From assembly GCA_905178155.1 (NCBI GenBank), contig CAJINV010000018.1:1338190-1402189 (forward strand): a stretch of DNA of 64,000 nt, written 5' to 3'. Shown here piece by piece: positions 22,701 through 34,700 of this stretch (position 1 is the first letter of the stretch; every line of letters begins with the position of its first letter). Below the pieces are notes generated by a model. The model saw nothing but the letters and a program-made list of their open reading frames with translations, searched no databases and was not told the DNA's origin. This DNA is from Amoebophrya sp. A120. Lineage: Eukaryota; Sar; Dinophyceae; Syndiniales; Amoebophryaceae. Both the position numbers and the translations under genes were made by a program.

Positions 22701-25700
22701 CCCAAAGACTAGTAGCAAACGAGCCGGAACTAAAACGCCGCAGTATGCTGGCTCCGGATCAAAAAACTCCCTTACGACCATGCCGGCTGTCTATGCGTCC
22801 TCGCCTGGTAGAGCTGCCTGCTGAAGCTAAAACTCCGCTCCTGTCTGCTGGCCCAGTAGTGTCGCCCTCCCGCAAGAGCAGCATGGTGCAAGAGCTTTTT
22901 CGACGTAAATTCAGCACGGTGCGGGGTAGTGATGATAAACGAACGGCACAGCGGATGATCTTCACTCCTGTAGAAGAAGCCAAAGACCACTTGCTCTCAC
23001 TCGATGATCCAGGTGCGGCAAACTTACCTCTTGCCCAGACGGAGCATCCGGATGCGGCCTTCTCCACGAAACTACCAAAGACTGCAGCGGAAGTCAAAAA
23101 AATCTTACTGGCACTCGTGTGGTTATTCTTCACACTCGACCCGCCTCAGGATTTTGCAGCTTCTGGTAGGTGGTTGCCGGTACCTTCATGGCACATTGGA
23201 GCAGCGAAATTTAACACCATTTCTTGGCTCCTCAAGATACTTGCCGGTTGTAGCAAGCAGCTGCTGCGAGCACTACGACTCCACCTGACCACTGCGTACG
23301 TACTACCGCAACAACAGCTGTTCCTGCTCCAGGAACTGGTCGAAAGCCGCCTACGCTTGACGAAGTTGGCGGATGACAAGCAAACCCGGGATGGTAAGAA
23401 AGCGGTGATCTTCTTTTACCACCACAAAGTGGTCGACATGCTCAATCTTCGCTCCACATTCAGACATGTGTTGAGCGACAGATTCTTAGCATTTACTTAC
23501 GGCCCCCCGGTGTGCTTGACCACCTTCAGCCTGAGACTGAAAACCATCCCCGCATCCTGCTCTTCGTTGAAATGTGCTTGCGCAGATTATCGTCGCTACT
23601 TCGACGATGGATGCACGTGGGGAGGACATTTGGCGATGCCCGCCACGGCTGCGAACATCCAGGTGTTGTGCGGACCTGCTTTCGATTCTGTGGTGTCTTC
23701 CAAGGTGGCACTGCTAATGCGGCCGAAGTTCCGGGTCGAGCAAAAGTTTTCCGCTACGAAATTGCTCGAGCGAGTGCCGATTGCAGATCAAGAGTTGATC
23801 CAGGACGTACGCCACTTTTTCTGGTGCAATGCGGTGTCCGAAGGCGACGAGCAACTAGCCGAAGTGGACTGGAACAGACACTGCGGACGGATCTGCAGCC
23901 CCGATTCCGGTTCCCGACGCCAACGGCCGCGTAGTAGAGCGGTCCGCTGCGTCTACGTTCGAATGGGGCAAGTTCACCACTGCTTTCGACGTAGTACGGA
24001 ACCTCCAGCAACTCTTCGTTTTTGGGTACTACGACAAAGCTACTTCTACCACCTGGATGATGTGCAAAAGCTTGTGCGCGGCGCTGTTGATGGAGGATCT
24101 GGGAATGGCTGGTCGTGGGTCTTTCCCGACTGACACTAGCTCCGATTACCACCGTGCAGACTTCGTAGAGCCGCTTCCTAAGACCAGTGTCCCTGCTGCT
24201 TCCGCAACAGTTACGTCCCCGGTGGCAGAGTTGTCGAAACCGAAACAGCCTGCAACTTTTCTGCCGATTTCCTCGCAGGCTTCCGCAAGTAATAGGGTAG
24301 TACGGATCGAGGAGAAATCTTCGGGTAATCAGCTGGCGGTAGCTCCAGAAATACTTTCCAGTCGCTCGGACGTGGAACGGAGGGACGGGTCCTCACATCA
24401 GCCTACTCCGGCTAATAGAGGACTTTACCTGCAACGAAACAAGTTCGGGCTGCCAGCGACAACGTCGGATAAGATCGAAGCAATGGATCGTGATCTGATC
24501 GAAGAAACGAAGAATGAACTACACAACGTGAAAAACTTGATGCAGTTCGTGCTCCGCAAAAGCGACCGACTCCTTAGCCTGGGCCAGCTCACTTCCACCG
24601 ATCAACCGCACGCGCTGATGCAAGCCAAGATCAAGCTCCATGCAGAAATAGAGGCGGCTATTGAATTGGCCCTGGAGAATTTGGAAAAAGAGCAAGCTGG
24701 CACCAAGATACTCCGGCAACTCGCAGAAGCAGAAGCAGCAAGAAAAGCAGTGCAAGCGGAGCTAAAACAAAACATACCCAAGGCGTCGGTGCCGTTAGCC
24801 GCCTCGGTTAATGCAGTCCATGTCCGCCCCTTCCCCTCCGCGCTGTCAGGCAAGCGGCAGTCGTTGATGTGGAAAATTAGTGCACATGCCGGTTGGAGAG
24901 TCATCTCTAAAAGCCTTTTAAGAGGAATTAAAGGCGTTGGCTGTGCTCTGGACATGCATCGCGCGGCACAAGCCGGACTCGAAAAACTAGCGGTTTTTGA
25001 TCTGCGAGCGGGAATTACGCAAACCGTTACAAAACAAGTGCTGAAGCCCGTTGCGCAGTCGGGCTGCGTTGTTGCCTTCAAACATCAGCAGCTGTACGCG
25101 TCGACCGCAATCCTCGCCAAAGCGCCGATCCTCCAGTTGAGCTCGGGCCCAGAAAAATGCCAGTGGTTGTCGCCTATCTTCGTGCTCTCAAATGCAGTAG
25201 TTCAGATACTGTTTAGAGACGAAACGAAGAGGAACTTCTTACAATGGGCTGCTGAATCGATCAGCTTAGGTTTGTTCTCCAGTAAGCTGAAAGAAAACCC
25301 GCTTCCTGTTACGGCCCTAGACCGGTGGATTAGTAAACACGAAGTGGCGGAACTGCTACAAATGGGGATGAAACCGGCAGGCGACACGGGTGACACCAGT
25401 ACGACTCACACCTCCTTGCTGCTGGATGCAGACCCACTATCGGCGTTCGAGCTTTGGCTCGATGATGATACCACGGAGGACCCCGGTCCCCCTCCACTGT
25501 CGATCATCGGGGCGCAGCCGCTAGATACATCGGCCAGCACTAGTAGTAACCTGGTCCCAGGCCCGCACCTGGGCGTGGCAGTTAACCTCCTTGACGTTGC
25601 GGCTGGACTTGCTGTAGACGAGGAAGATGAGGACCTGCAGGTGGAGTCGAACCTATTCAACGACAGCAGCGTCAACGCTAGCAACAGGTCGTTACTAAAC

Positions 25701-28700
25701 AGTGCGGCACACAAGTCAAGCGAGGACGTGGTGTATGCGCGTCCGGCTCCGGAACAGTGGATGGATGGTTCACACAGGATGCCACCGCGTTGTGCTACAC
25801 CACGGCATGCCGATGCGGATACTCGGGCCCAAGATTCCCCTCCCCGATCACCACCCACACCTGCGGCTAGCAGAAGCTCAACTTCGTCCCGTTCCAGTTC
25901 AACTAGCAATTCCGCTTCGACAAGTAGCTCTTCTTCTACGCCTACCCTTACGTCATCGGAGTCAGAAGATCTGCCTCCTCCGCCGCCACCAGTGTTCAAC
26001 CGAGCCGAGCTCGCAAAACAAATCCCAAACTTAAACTCACCTAGTTGTTGGATCAAGCAAGGGGTAGATAATCGGGGTTGCAAAATTCGTCCACTGCTGC
26101 CGATATGGCAAGCGAGGCGCAGTTCTTCATTTTTAAGTTCTGAATTTCCCCCGGCGCAGCAGTCGCTGCACGAGGTGTACAAGGCGACATCGGCGGAGCA
26201 GATCAACGAGATAGTGGAGCGACTTAGCAGTTTCGCCCCGGCACTGCATGCCAAGGTCAAGCAGCGCCAAGCGTCTGCACATCCGGCGTATTATGCTGTC
26301 ATCAAGGGCCACAAGTTCCCGGCCTATAAAATGCGATTTATCGCAGCGGCTACGGACAAAACTGTTCTTCACGCCCCTGGCAAAGTCTTGCACTTGATTT
26401 TGTCGGCAGTGATGCAAGAATTCAAGGCCCGCGTGTGGCCTGGGGCGTGGAGCGTCGAGAGCTCGGAAGAGGCGCTCTCGCGGGTTACGGCGGGAGGGTT
26501 CGCGGAATTCGACGGGTATGATTTTGAACGATTGTACACCGGTCTTGAACACTCTTTCCTTTGCCACAACCTCCACCAGTTGAACAGCTGTGTCTTCACG
26601 GCTGGCGGTTTCCAGTCCGTTGTTCTGGGGTACGACAAGAACCGCAAAGGGCCCGAAAAGGAATTTGCGTTCCTGTCGCGGGATGCTCCGTCCTCTTCTT
26701 CGTGGTCTTTGTCGGACATCGACGCTTTGGTGCGTTGGTGCTGCGAAAGCTGTTACATCGGCATTGCAGACGTGCTTTTTTTGCAAGTCCGGGGTATGCC
26801 TATGGGCATTACCCCGGCACCGAGGATGGCGGACGGTGGGTTGTCCTGGAGCGAATGCGTCTTTGTTACGTCCCCAGCAGGACAGCAATGCCGTTTTTTG
26901 CAAATTCTTCGATATCTCGACGATTTGCTCTCTCCTGTGCAGCTTCCTCTCCACCAAATATACCCCCGGGCTTTAGCCTGCAAGCCCGAAACGATCGGAA
27001 CGGTTACCACCACCTTCCTTGACTTTTTCCTCGACGCCTCAATTCCACGCCGCCTGTTGTACTGTATGTACGACAAGACACGAGTCTTTCCTTTTTATCT
27101 ATCGAAGTTCTCGTCGTCGGCCAGCGCGGTGCATCCCGAAGCGCACCAATCGGCGTTCTGCAGCGCTGTAATCCGGGCGTATAAGAGGAATTACTTGGTT
27201 GTTCATTTCCTCCGGGACGTGGTCGAGCTCCTGGCTCGGTTCACTTTGAACGGCACTTTTCGGAGCTCGTTCCCGGGCAAAGCGTGCAAGCTGCTCGTGT
27301 CAAGACACGAAGTCCCCAAGTGGTTTACAACCGAAAAACTGGTCTCCACACTAGGGGACTGGATGAGGAAAATGCAGTCCGAAATCGCGACAATTCTGAA
27401 CCCTTCCTGGCAGCGGTTCCAGGCCACGGTTAGGGAGTAGCATCAGCCTTTTCGGTCGAGCAGAGGTTTTGCACAGTTACGGGCAGTTTTTTCGGTCGGG
27501 CAGTTGCTTTTGCACGGTTCCTAGTAGCCGGGTCGGACAATGATGGTTCACACGGTACAGGACGGCTCGAAGATTCCAAAAAGTTTCATTACAAACGTAG
27601 TACACAGTAAAAGTCTCAGCCGTAAAGTTTAGTAAGGAAAAAAAAGCCGTAGCTGCTGTGCAAAGTTGTAGTGAAAAAAGTTTCAAGAGCAAGCTCTTTC
27701 TTTTTCTTTTAACTTGGCTCCACTTATCGACCCTGGTAGTAAGTAAAAGAGTAGGGAAAGAAAACTAGCTTAAATACTCTTCAATGTTTCTATTCCGACA
27801 CGTGGCCGTCGACTTCGAACAGGTAGCCGAAAACTAAGCAAGCGCAAAACTAGTCTTAAAGCTTTTTGATTTCTTTGCGGAAAAAGGATTTGGTGGTAGG
27901 CGCCCCTTCACAACTGGTTGTTGGGTTAAAAAACAAAATAAACACTCGGAAGACGCCCCGCGAAACCTCTTGTAATCCGTCCGCCGTAGGTGAGAAAGAA
28001 AAGCATGACCTTTAGTAGTCTTGTCAACAGACGTTATTGAAGCAAAACAAAGCTGCAAGAGCACAACGAGCAGTACGCTACTGCACACACTTAAGTTACC
28101 GCTTCAAATATAGATATACCAAACTGCATTAGTAAGTTTCTCATGCCCACTACACTTAGCTACTAATTTTTTCGAATCAGCGTTAGTTTTAAACTTTGAG
28201 CAACTTTATCTCTTAATTAAAATTAGCATTTCTGGTACTATATTTAAGTAAACACACGACAACACACAAATAAACATGACGCAGTAGATATAGTATTCTG
28301 TGATTGTTGTTGTAGTTGCGCCGTATAAGCTTGTACATCGCATTGGACACACTGCGCAAATTCTGTGCATATTTTTCTTTTCACATTGATAAGAGTGAAC
28401 AGTTGGTCGAGATACGTTGCTACCACGAAATCGAAAAAAGCGACGCAACTCGTCTAGTTCCTCCTGTAGTTCCACTCGTAACGGGTCGTATTCGAAAGTA
28501 GTCAGTCGAAAGTTGATAAGTCGAAGGAGTAAAGAGTTTCGCGGACGTGCCTGAGTCGGTGGGTCGTTGACACGCTATATAGTAAAAGTTGAAAGTACTA
28601 AGTAGACCGTACAGAGTAGCAGTATGACATATAGTAAGGCAAAAGTAAGAGGCTACTTAAAACAGTAAAAGCTAGTAGCTTAGCATTAGAAATGTCTTTT

Positions 28701-31700
28701 CCAAGAGAAGAGCATGTGTTTTTTGGAGTCAAAGAGTTAGATTGGACAGTAGCAGAAGAAAGATATTTTCTTAGATCCAACCTTCCGGGGAGCTGCTTTT
28801 ACACAGTTCCATCCCCGTCGCGCGTCTCTAACTGGCAGGACGACGACTACGCACCGTGGCAGTTACCGCGCCCTCACCGATTTCAACGACCTGCTCCTCT
28901 TCTTGCAGAACTTGGTCCGGATCCATCCTTGCTGAGAACATTACGAGACCCAGAACAGCTGCCAGGGAGATTATCTTTTGACACGGCCCACGCGCTCGAC
29001 ATCCCGCTTCCGTTCCACTCCCACGAGACGAAACACGGATGGTTCTCCGAAAATAAATTCTACGGCCAGCACCTGTTTTCTACGCCGCCTCTAGTACGTG
29101 CTAGACGCGAAGATCTTCGCCAGGAACGAGCCTGGGTCAGGGCGTTCAACAGAAACTTGTCCTCCCCAGTACCGTCGTCACCACCATCGGTGCACGCCCT
29201 ACCCGCTAACACGGGGCCGCGACCAGTATCACCGGAGAACCACACCAGGGTAAACGGTGTCAGCCCGTTTCTACCGTCATCGCCTGACCATCCAGTGGAT
29301 CGCACCGACTGGTCGATCTTCAAAATCGAACGTATTTTAAGCAGTCCTGCTGCCCTCCTGGCTACCACGGTACGCGGGCGGTAAGATGGCGTTAGCACAC
29401 AACAGCGGCTCCATCTTTGAGTTCAACCTGCATGAATACCGCAGGTTAGTGGGGATCAGTAGTAGCTCCGTACACGAATCACCGTTGCCGCAACTAGCTG
29501 AACAACCGGAGCCTTCGCCGGCGCAGTCCCGGTCGGCGCGGGAGTCGGTGGCTAGCAGCATCAAGTCCTTCGGGGAAAACGTTTGTGTCGTGCTAAATTT
29601 TGACGATGCAGACTTCCCGATGCCGTCGTACGAAAATACGGTCAGATTCGTTCCGAGTAATCCCTTCAGGTGGAAACAGCAGGCACTCCATGTACTCGAC
29701 GAAAGCATTGCGATACAAGATGCAACCATGGAAGCCGCCCGATCCCCGAGCCGGAGTTTTGAGCTGCTAGACTTTCCACCATCCCCTCCGTTCGGCTACA
29801 GCCCGTGCCGATATTTCGCTTGCTTACAACAGTACCAGGACGACATCATCATCCAAGTCCCGCAGCAAGAAAGTATCAATCCGTTCCTGATGTCCCCCTA
29901 CTCCCCGCTGCTGTCTAACCCATCGATTTTTCAGATCGAGCAGATCGAACTCGACGCGATGGGCTGGCTCCCGTACACCCGCCACTTCCCGGACCCCAGC
30001 CCCCGTCAGCTGAGTACTTACGAGATTAACCGGTCCGAAAGTGCCAAACGCAGACGGGTAGGTTCTCCGCTGCAGGCCACGCTACAAGTAAACATTTCTC
30101 ACGAGTGCCAGCAGTTCGTGGCGTTCAACGAACAACTTGACGAAAACAATGTTTTACGGCAAAATCGACTCCAGTTAGCAGCTAACCAGGAGGAGGACAG
30201 GGCACCGGGATTGACTCAGAAAAATGCGGTAGCCGAGCGAAGAGTTTTCTCACCGTCGCCTACCCCGTCCGAATTGTCCCTGATGGCTGCGGGACGGCTG
30301 TGACGCGTATCATTTCAAAATGAACCACGCAGAACTCCATCACGCGATTTGGTCCGCCTCATCTTCAAACTTCTTTCAAGTTCCTGCTCGACTACGTGAT
30401 GCAATTTACGACTACTAACATCTTACGAAGAATACGACGCAAACATTACGAACCACGAAAACACAAGAACTTGTTGAACGACGCGAATGACACCTCCAAG
30501 CCAAGCAGTCTAATACCAGCACCCGAAATGCAGACTTCACGGCAGCAGACTTTCTATTCGTTGTTTTTCTTTTTTCATTCTGAACATCTTTTTCATGTTA
30601 ATGCATATTACAATGGTTAATGCCCAGTTTCAATGTAGGTAAATCTGTATATTAAGGTCTTGGACTAGAATAAAAGAAACAAACGGGTCAGAATGAAAAA
30701 GAAAGACTTCGTCTTGCTTGCATATATGCATTTTGTTCGCAGAGCGGTATTATGTGGTCCTTCGATGCATGAGAGTTAACATGCACCGAAATAACAAAAA
30801 TCGTAACAGGATCAAAGTGTATAGAGCTGGTTTTGAAAGCCAAAGAGCTCGTTCTGAAAGTCAAAATAATATTCTGGACTAAGTTGAAAAAGTCTCCGTT
30901 TTAAAACTCGGCACTGGTAGTTCGTTGTGTGTTTTCGTTCTCCGTCTTAAGTACGTCTTCAGCAACGTGGCAGTTTCGGTTCGTAGTATCATTAAGTTAG
31001 TAACATGAGATTCGTATCGAAAGAAAGAATCAACGAAAGAAGAAAAATTGAAACTCAAAAACTCGGCTCGTCTTCGTGTGTATCTCGTCTCGTAACGTCT
31101 TAGGTTGTTTTAGTTTTATACACCTCTGCCAGGTGTCGACACTGCACCTGCCATTCGGCAGGAGGAGAGTCGTATACTTTTTTGTCTGCGTGGGCTTATT
31201 TTTAGAAGACTGCGATGGGAGGTCCCGCGGGTATTGGTGAGCTAGCACCCTCGGGCTTTACCCTGCATGACCAGGGCCCTCCCATGTGAGCACTTACTTC
31301 GTACCTCCAGGCTTTTGGTTGGCATCCTTGGTCGGATGTTCCTGTTCTTGGTTGAAGTAGGACCCCGTGTGGCTGTAGCGTCTTCCTGCTTGCCCTGCTT
31401 AGTTTTTTGGCCGCGCCCCGTCGAACTTCGTACAAGAAAGCTTTCGTCTCTCCCTCGTACAAATCTCGTCTCCCCTTCCCGACGTAGTTAAACCGGTTAT
31501 TCACTCCTTTACCTTATCCCCCCCCTTGCACAGCTACAGCTATCACGCTTTGTTATTTTAGAAATTGTTTTAGTGTTGGTTAAGTGGTTACTTTCATATG
31601 CTTTATTGGTTTTAGTAGGGCATGATGCCAACGGGGACGGACAGCCCTTAGAACTCCGATGTCATGCGGAATAGGCACCAAGAAGCTCTCAAAAAATCTA

Positions 31701-34700
31701 TCATGCTAGGGCATGCATCACAGACATCCGGGCTCATGCAAAACGTGCATGACAAGTGTCAGAATCTTCCAGACCCAGACATTTTTGCATTTGATAGGAA
31801 CCTACGCAGCGGCTGCACATGGTGCACAGTATATCAAATGCAAAACTGTCTGGGTCTGGAAGAATGCAAGTTTGTCATGCTTGTCTGGCATGACTCGAGA
31901 ATCTGTGTTGCATAGGCCCGAAAGAGCCCTCTTAGCTGTCATGCGAAAAGGCAGTTTGTCATGCGGAATACATAAGACATGGCAGCCACAAAATTTGTCA
32001 TGCATAGCTGCGTATTGTGGCGCGTCTATTATTCACTTTTAACATTACAAGTTTCCAGACCCAGAGCAGACATATTTGCACCTGATACAGTAACCAGTGG
32101 TACAACGGGCAGAGTTATCAACTGTAAAAATGTCTAGGTCTGGAAACTTGTGATGCTGGGTGGCGTATCATGAGGAGGCCACAAGTGCTGGCTCAGCATG
32201 GCAAGTTTCTGAGCTTCTAGGTGCTATGCCTATTCTGCAAGACAAACTGCGTTTCTGCATGAGAGAAAAGTGGCGCTCTTGGGCAATGTGCATGACAGAT
32301 TTGAGAGTCATGCCAGACACGCATGACAAACATGCATTCTTCCAGACCCAGACATTTTTGCATTTGATAAGAGTCCGCTCGACGCAGTGAAAAACGTTTT
32401 GCCGCAGGTCTTTGTCACCCACGCCCAATTGGTGCAACCGGAAGTTGTAGATGAAAGTAGTGGTGCTGCAACTTCTACGTCGGGCTGCTCGGGGCACAAC
32501 AACCAGGTGGACGCCCTGATGATCGCCGCCGGGAGGATGAATTCTGCTAAAAACTACAAGCACTCGGCTAGTGCAACGACAGCACGACATATCGCAAGAA
32601 AAAACTGTTTCACTGTAAACTTGTCATGCAGAAAATGTATTTCACAAGTGTTTGTCTTGCTACACATGCAAGACAGTGGCTTTTTAGCTTTGTTTTCCCT
32701 TAGGATTCTCGCATGGCAAATTTTCTCTGTGATGCAGAACAAACTTGTTATGCAAAACCTGCAAAATCATCACAGTGAAGCACTTTTTTTGCACGATACC
32801 ACAAACGGTTGGCGCTGGTCCTCCGCGAGTGCAAAAGGTGTTCAACACGGACTACAAGTTGTATGAAAGTGCACACCTCCCCCTCCCCCTCATTTGTCAT
32901 GCAAACTTCCAAATCCTCCCTTTGCCTGTTGGTACTGTTTGCATGACAGATTGTTCCGGACTCCGAAACAGCACTACAATCCCCTAGAAATTTGTCATGC
33001 AAAAGCTGCATCTTTGCCAGCGCTTGTGTTGCTGTTCATGCAACACAAATGAGGGGGAGGGGGAGTTGTGCACTGTCATAAGTTGTCCAAGTCGACGTTC
33101 GCCCTGGAGCCGAAAACGAGCATGGTCATGGTCCCTCTGGACAAGATTTTGTTGGAAAACGAGCCGCAACTGTTCTTCGAATTCCAAGACACGCTGAAGA
33201 TGTGGCCGGCCATATCCTGAGTAAAAACGTCCCCACCCCAGAGTTGTCATGCAAATGTGCAATGACAGGAACAGTTGTAATGCGCAGCTCCATGAGGGGC
33301 ATTTCCAGTTGTGTTTTGGAATTTGTAAATGTAATGCTGTAAACAGGACGAGAAAGTGGCTTTCTCATGCGGCTTCGCTTGCCAACCAGCACTACACTGC
33401 AGAGGGAAACTTGTCATGCGCAGCTCCCAAAGCTTGGAGATTTGTGTTGCTAGATTCCCAACTTGGCTATAGGGTGGGGACGTTTTTCCCCAGGATAGGC
33501 GAGCAGCGAGGAGAACTGGAAAGGCGTGATCGGGACCGTAACCGAGCCGCCGGAGGCGGAGGACCGGAGGCAGTGCCTGGCGGTCGGGGAAGACTCGGTG
33601 GCGGGAGATGACCGGTACTACTACCGCGGCGGCGAGCGCTCGGGGCTGAAGCGTCTGCAGTACCACTTCTGGGAGACCGACCTGGCCTCGACCTACAAGC
33701 AGACCCGGAACGGGTCACTGGGAAACGAGTACAGCACGAAATTTTCCCTCTCCTTGTCGACCGGGTGCGTGTCCCCGCGGACCATTCTGCACGAGTTATG
33801 GATTGCAACTATGTTGCCTGGGTCTGGAAAGTTGTCATGCGTATGTCCGAATCATACGCAAACTGTATTGCGAAGCCGCGCATGACAAGTTTCTGAGCGA
33901 CTCTATCTAGCGTTAATCGCATGACAACTTGCCTTTTTGCATGACAAAGAATTGGCACTGTAGCGCAACGAGCATGACAGACTTTTCTGTATGGTCGACC
34001 AAGCATGACAAACCTGGCAATCTTCCAGACCCAGACATATTTGCATTTGATACGAGTTGGCCAAGTACGAGATCGACCGATTCCGAATATGCACTGCAAA
34101 AGTATCGTACTAGTACGTAAAAATGGCATTACAAATTGGCGCAGCATTACAAATTAGATTTGTAATGCGGATTTGACTTGAGAAAAAAATTTGTAATGCA
34201 TGACTGCGATTACTGCTAACTAGTACGATAATTTTGCAATTCATACCGAAACGACAGCACCTACTGGATCGTTTTCGAGCTGCTGTGGCGCGACTTTTTG
34301 CACTTTGCCATCCGCAAATTCCACGAGAAGTTTTTCGACGAGGGGGGCATTACGGGGAAGCTGCGGAGCTGGGAGAGCTGCACCCTCCGCCGGGACCGGA
34401 ACTACCTGGCCTTATCCATTGCAAAGATGTCTGGGTCTGGAAACAAGTTGGAACTTGTAATGCTGGTCTTACACTCCTGTGAGATCTGTATTGCATGACC
34501 CAGAAGAGTCGCAGCCACTCTTGTCATACAAAAACGCAGTTGTTTCTCATGCGGAGCGCGTATGAGGAAGTGTTCTACAAATTTGTCATGCTCTCGTGCG
34601 TGAGGGAGCGTTTTCGTCATGCACATTTTAGCATCACAAATTTATTCCAGACCCAGACATATTTGCATTTCATAGGCCTGGTGCAAGGGCGAAACGGGGA

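Larger units (their letters stand above)
19481..31659 (+). mobile_element. Penelope-like retroelement with extra ORFs
   Basis: A complete-looking retroelement inserted in an introner. It has 851-bp direct repeats (19494-20344, 30816-31666), a 16-bp target duplication and + strand ORFs at 20749, 21380, 24057, 28692, 29386 and 30319. The GIY-YIG-like nuclease plus an RT with Penelope-type motifs identify the class. The repeat arrangement fits the tandem layout of such elements: a 5'-truncated copy (19494 to about 20340) fused to one full unit (about 20340-31660, roughly 11.3 kb). A short tandem AGTGTATAG marks the left border. The two repeats differ at only about five positions, so insertion was recent. 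Confidence 0.85.
19340..31796. mobile_element. Introner family A split by a 12-kb retroelement (cryptochrome intron 4)
   Basis: The left half, 19340-19480, and right half, 31676-31796, together form one ordinary family A introner. The outer ends carry the family repeats and a perfect GGAAC duplication (19335-19339 and 31797-31801). Joining the flanking exons by the usual rule keeps the cryptochrome frame open. Confidence 0.92.

Noticed and set aside
25406-26957. Long minus-strand frames opposite the RT
   Set aside because: Shadows of the RT gene in GC-balanced sequence; low-complexity Ser/Cys/Arg composition.
19494-31666. LTR retrotransposon of the Gypsy/Copia type
   Set aside because: No protease, integrase or RNase H motif is seen, and the RT has Penelope-type motifs after the YLDD box; the long target duplication also fits better with endonuclease-primed insertion.
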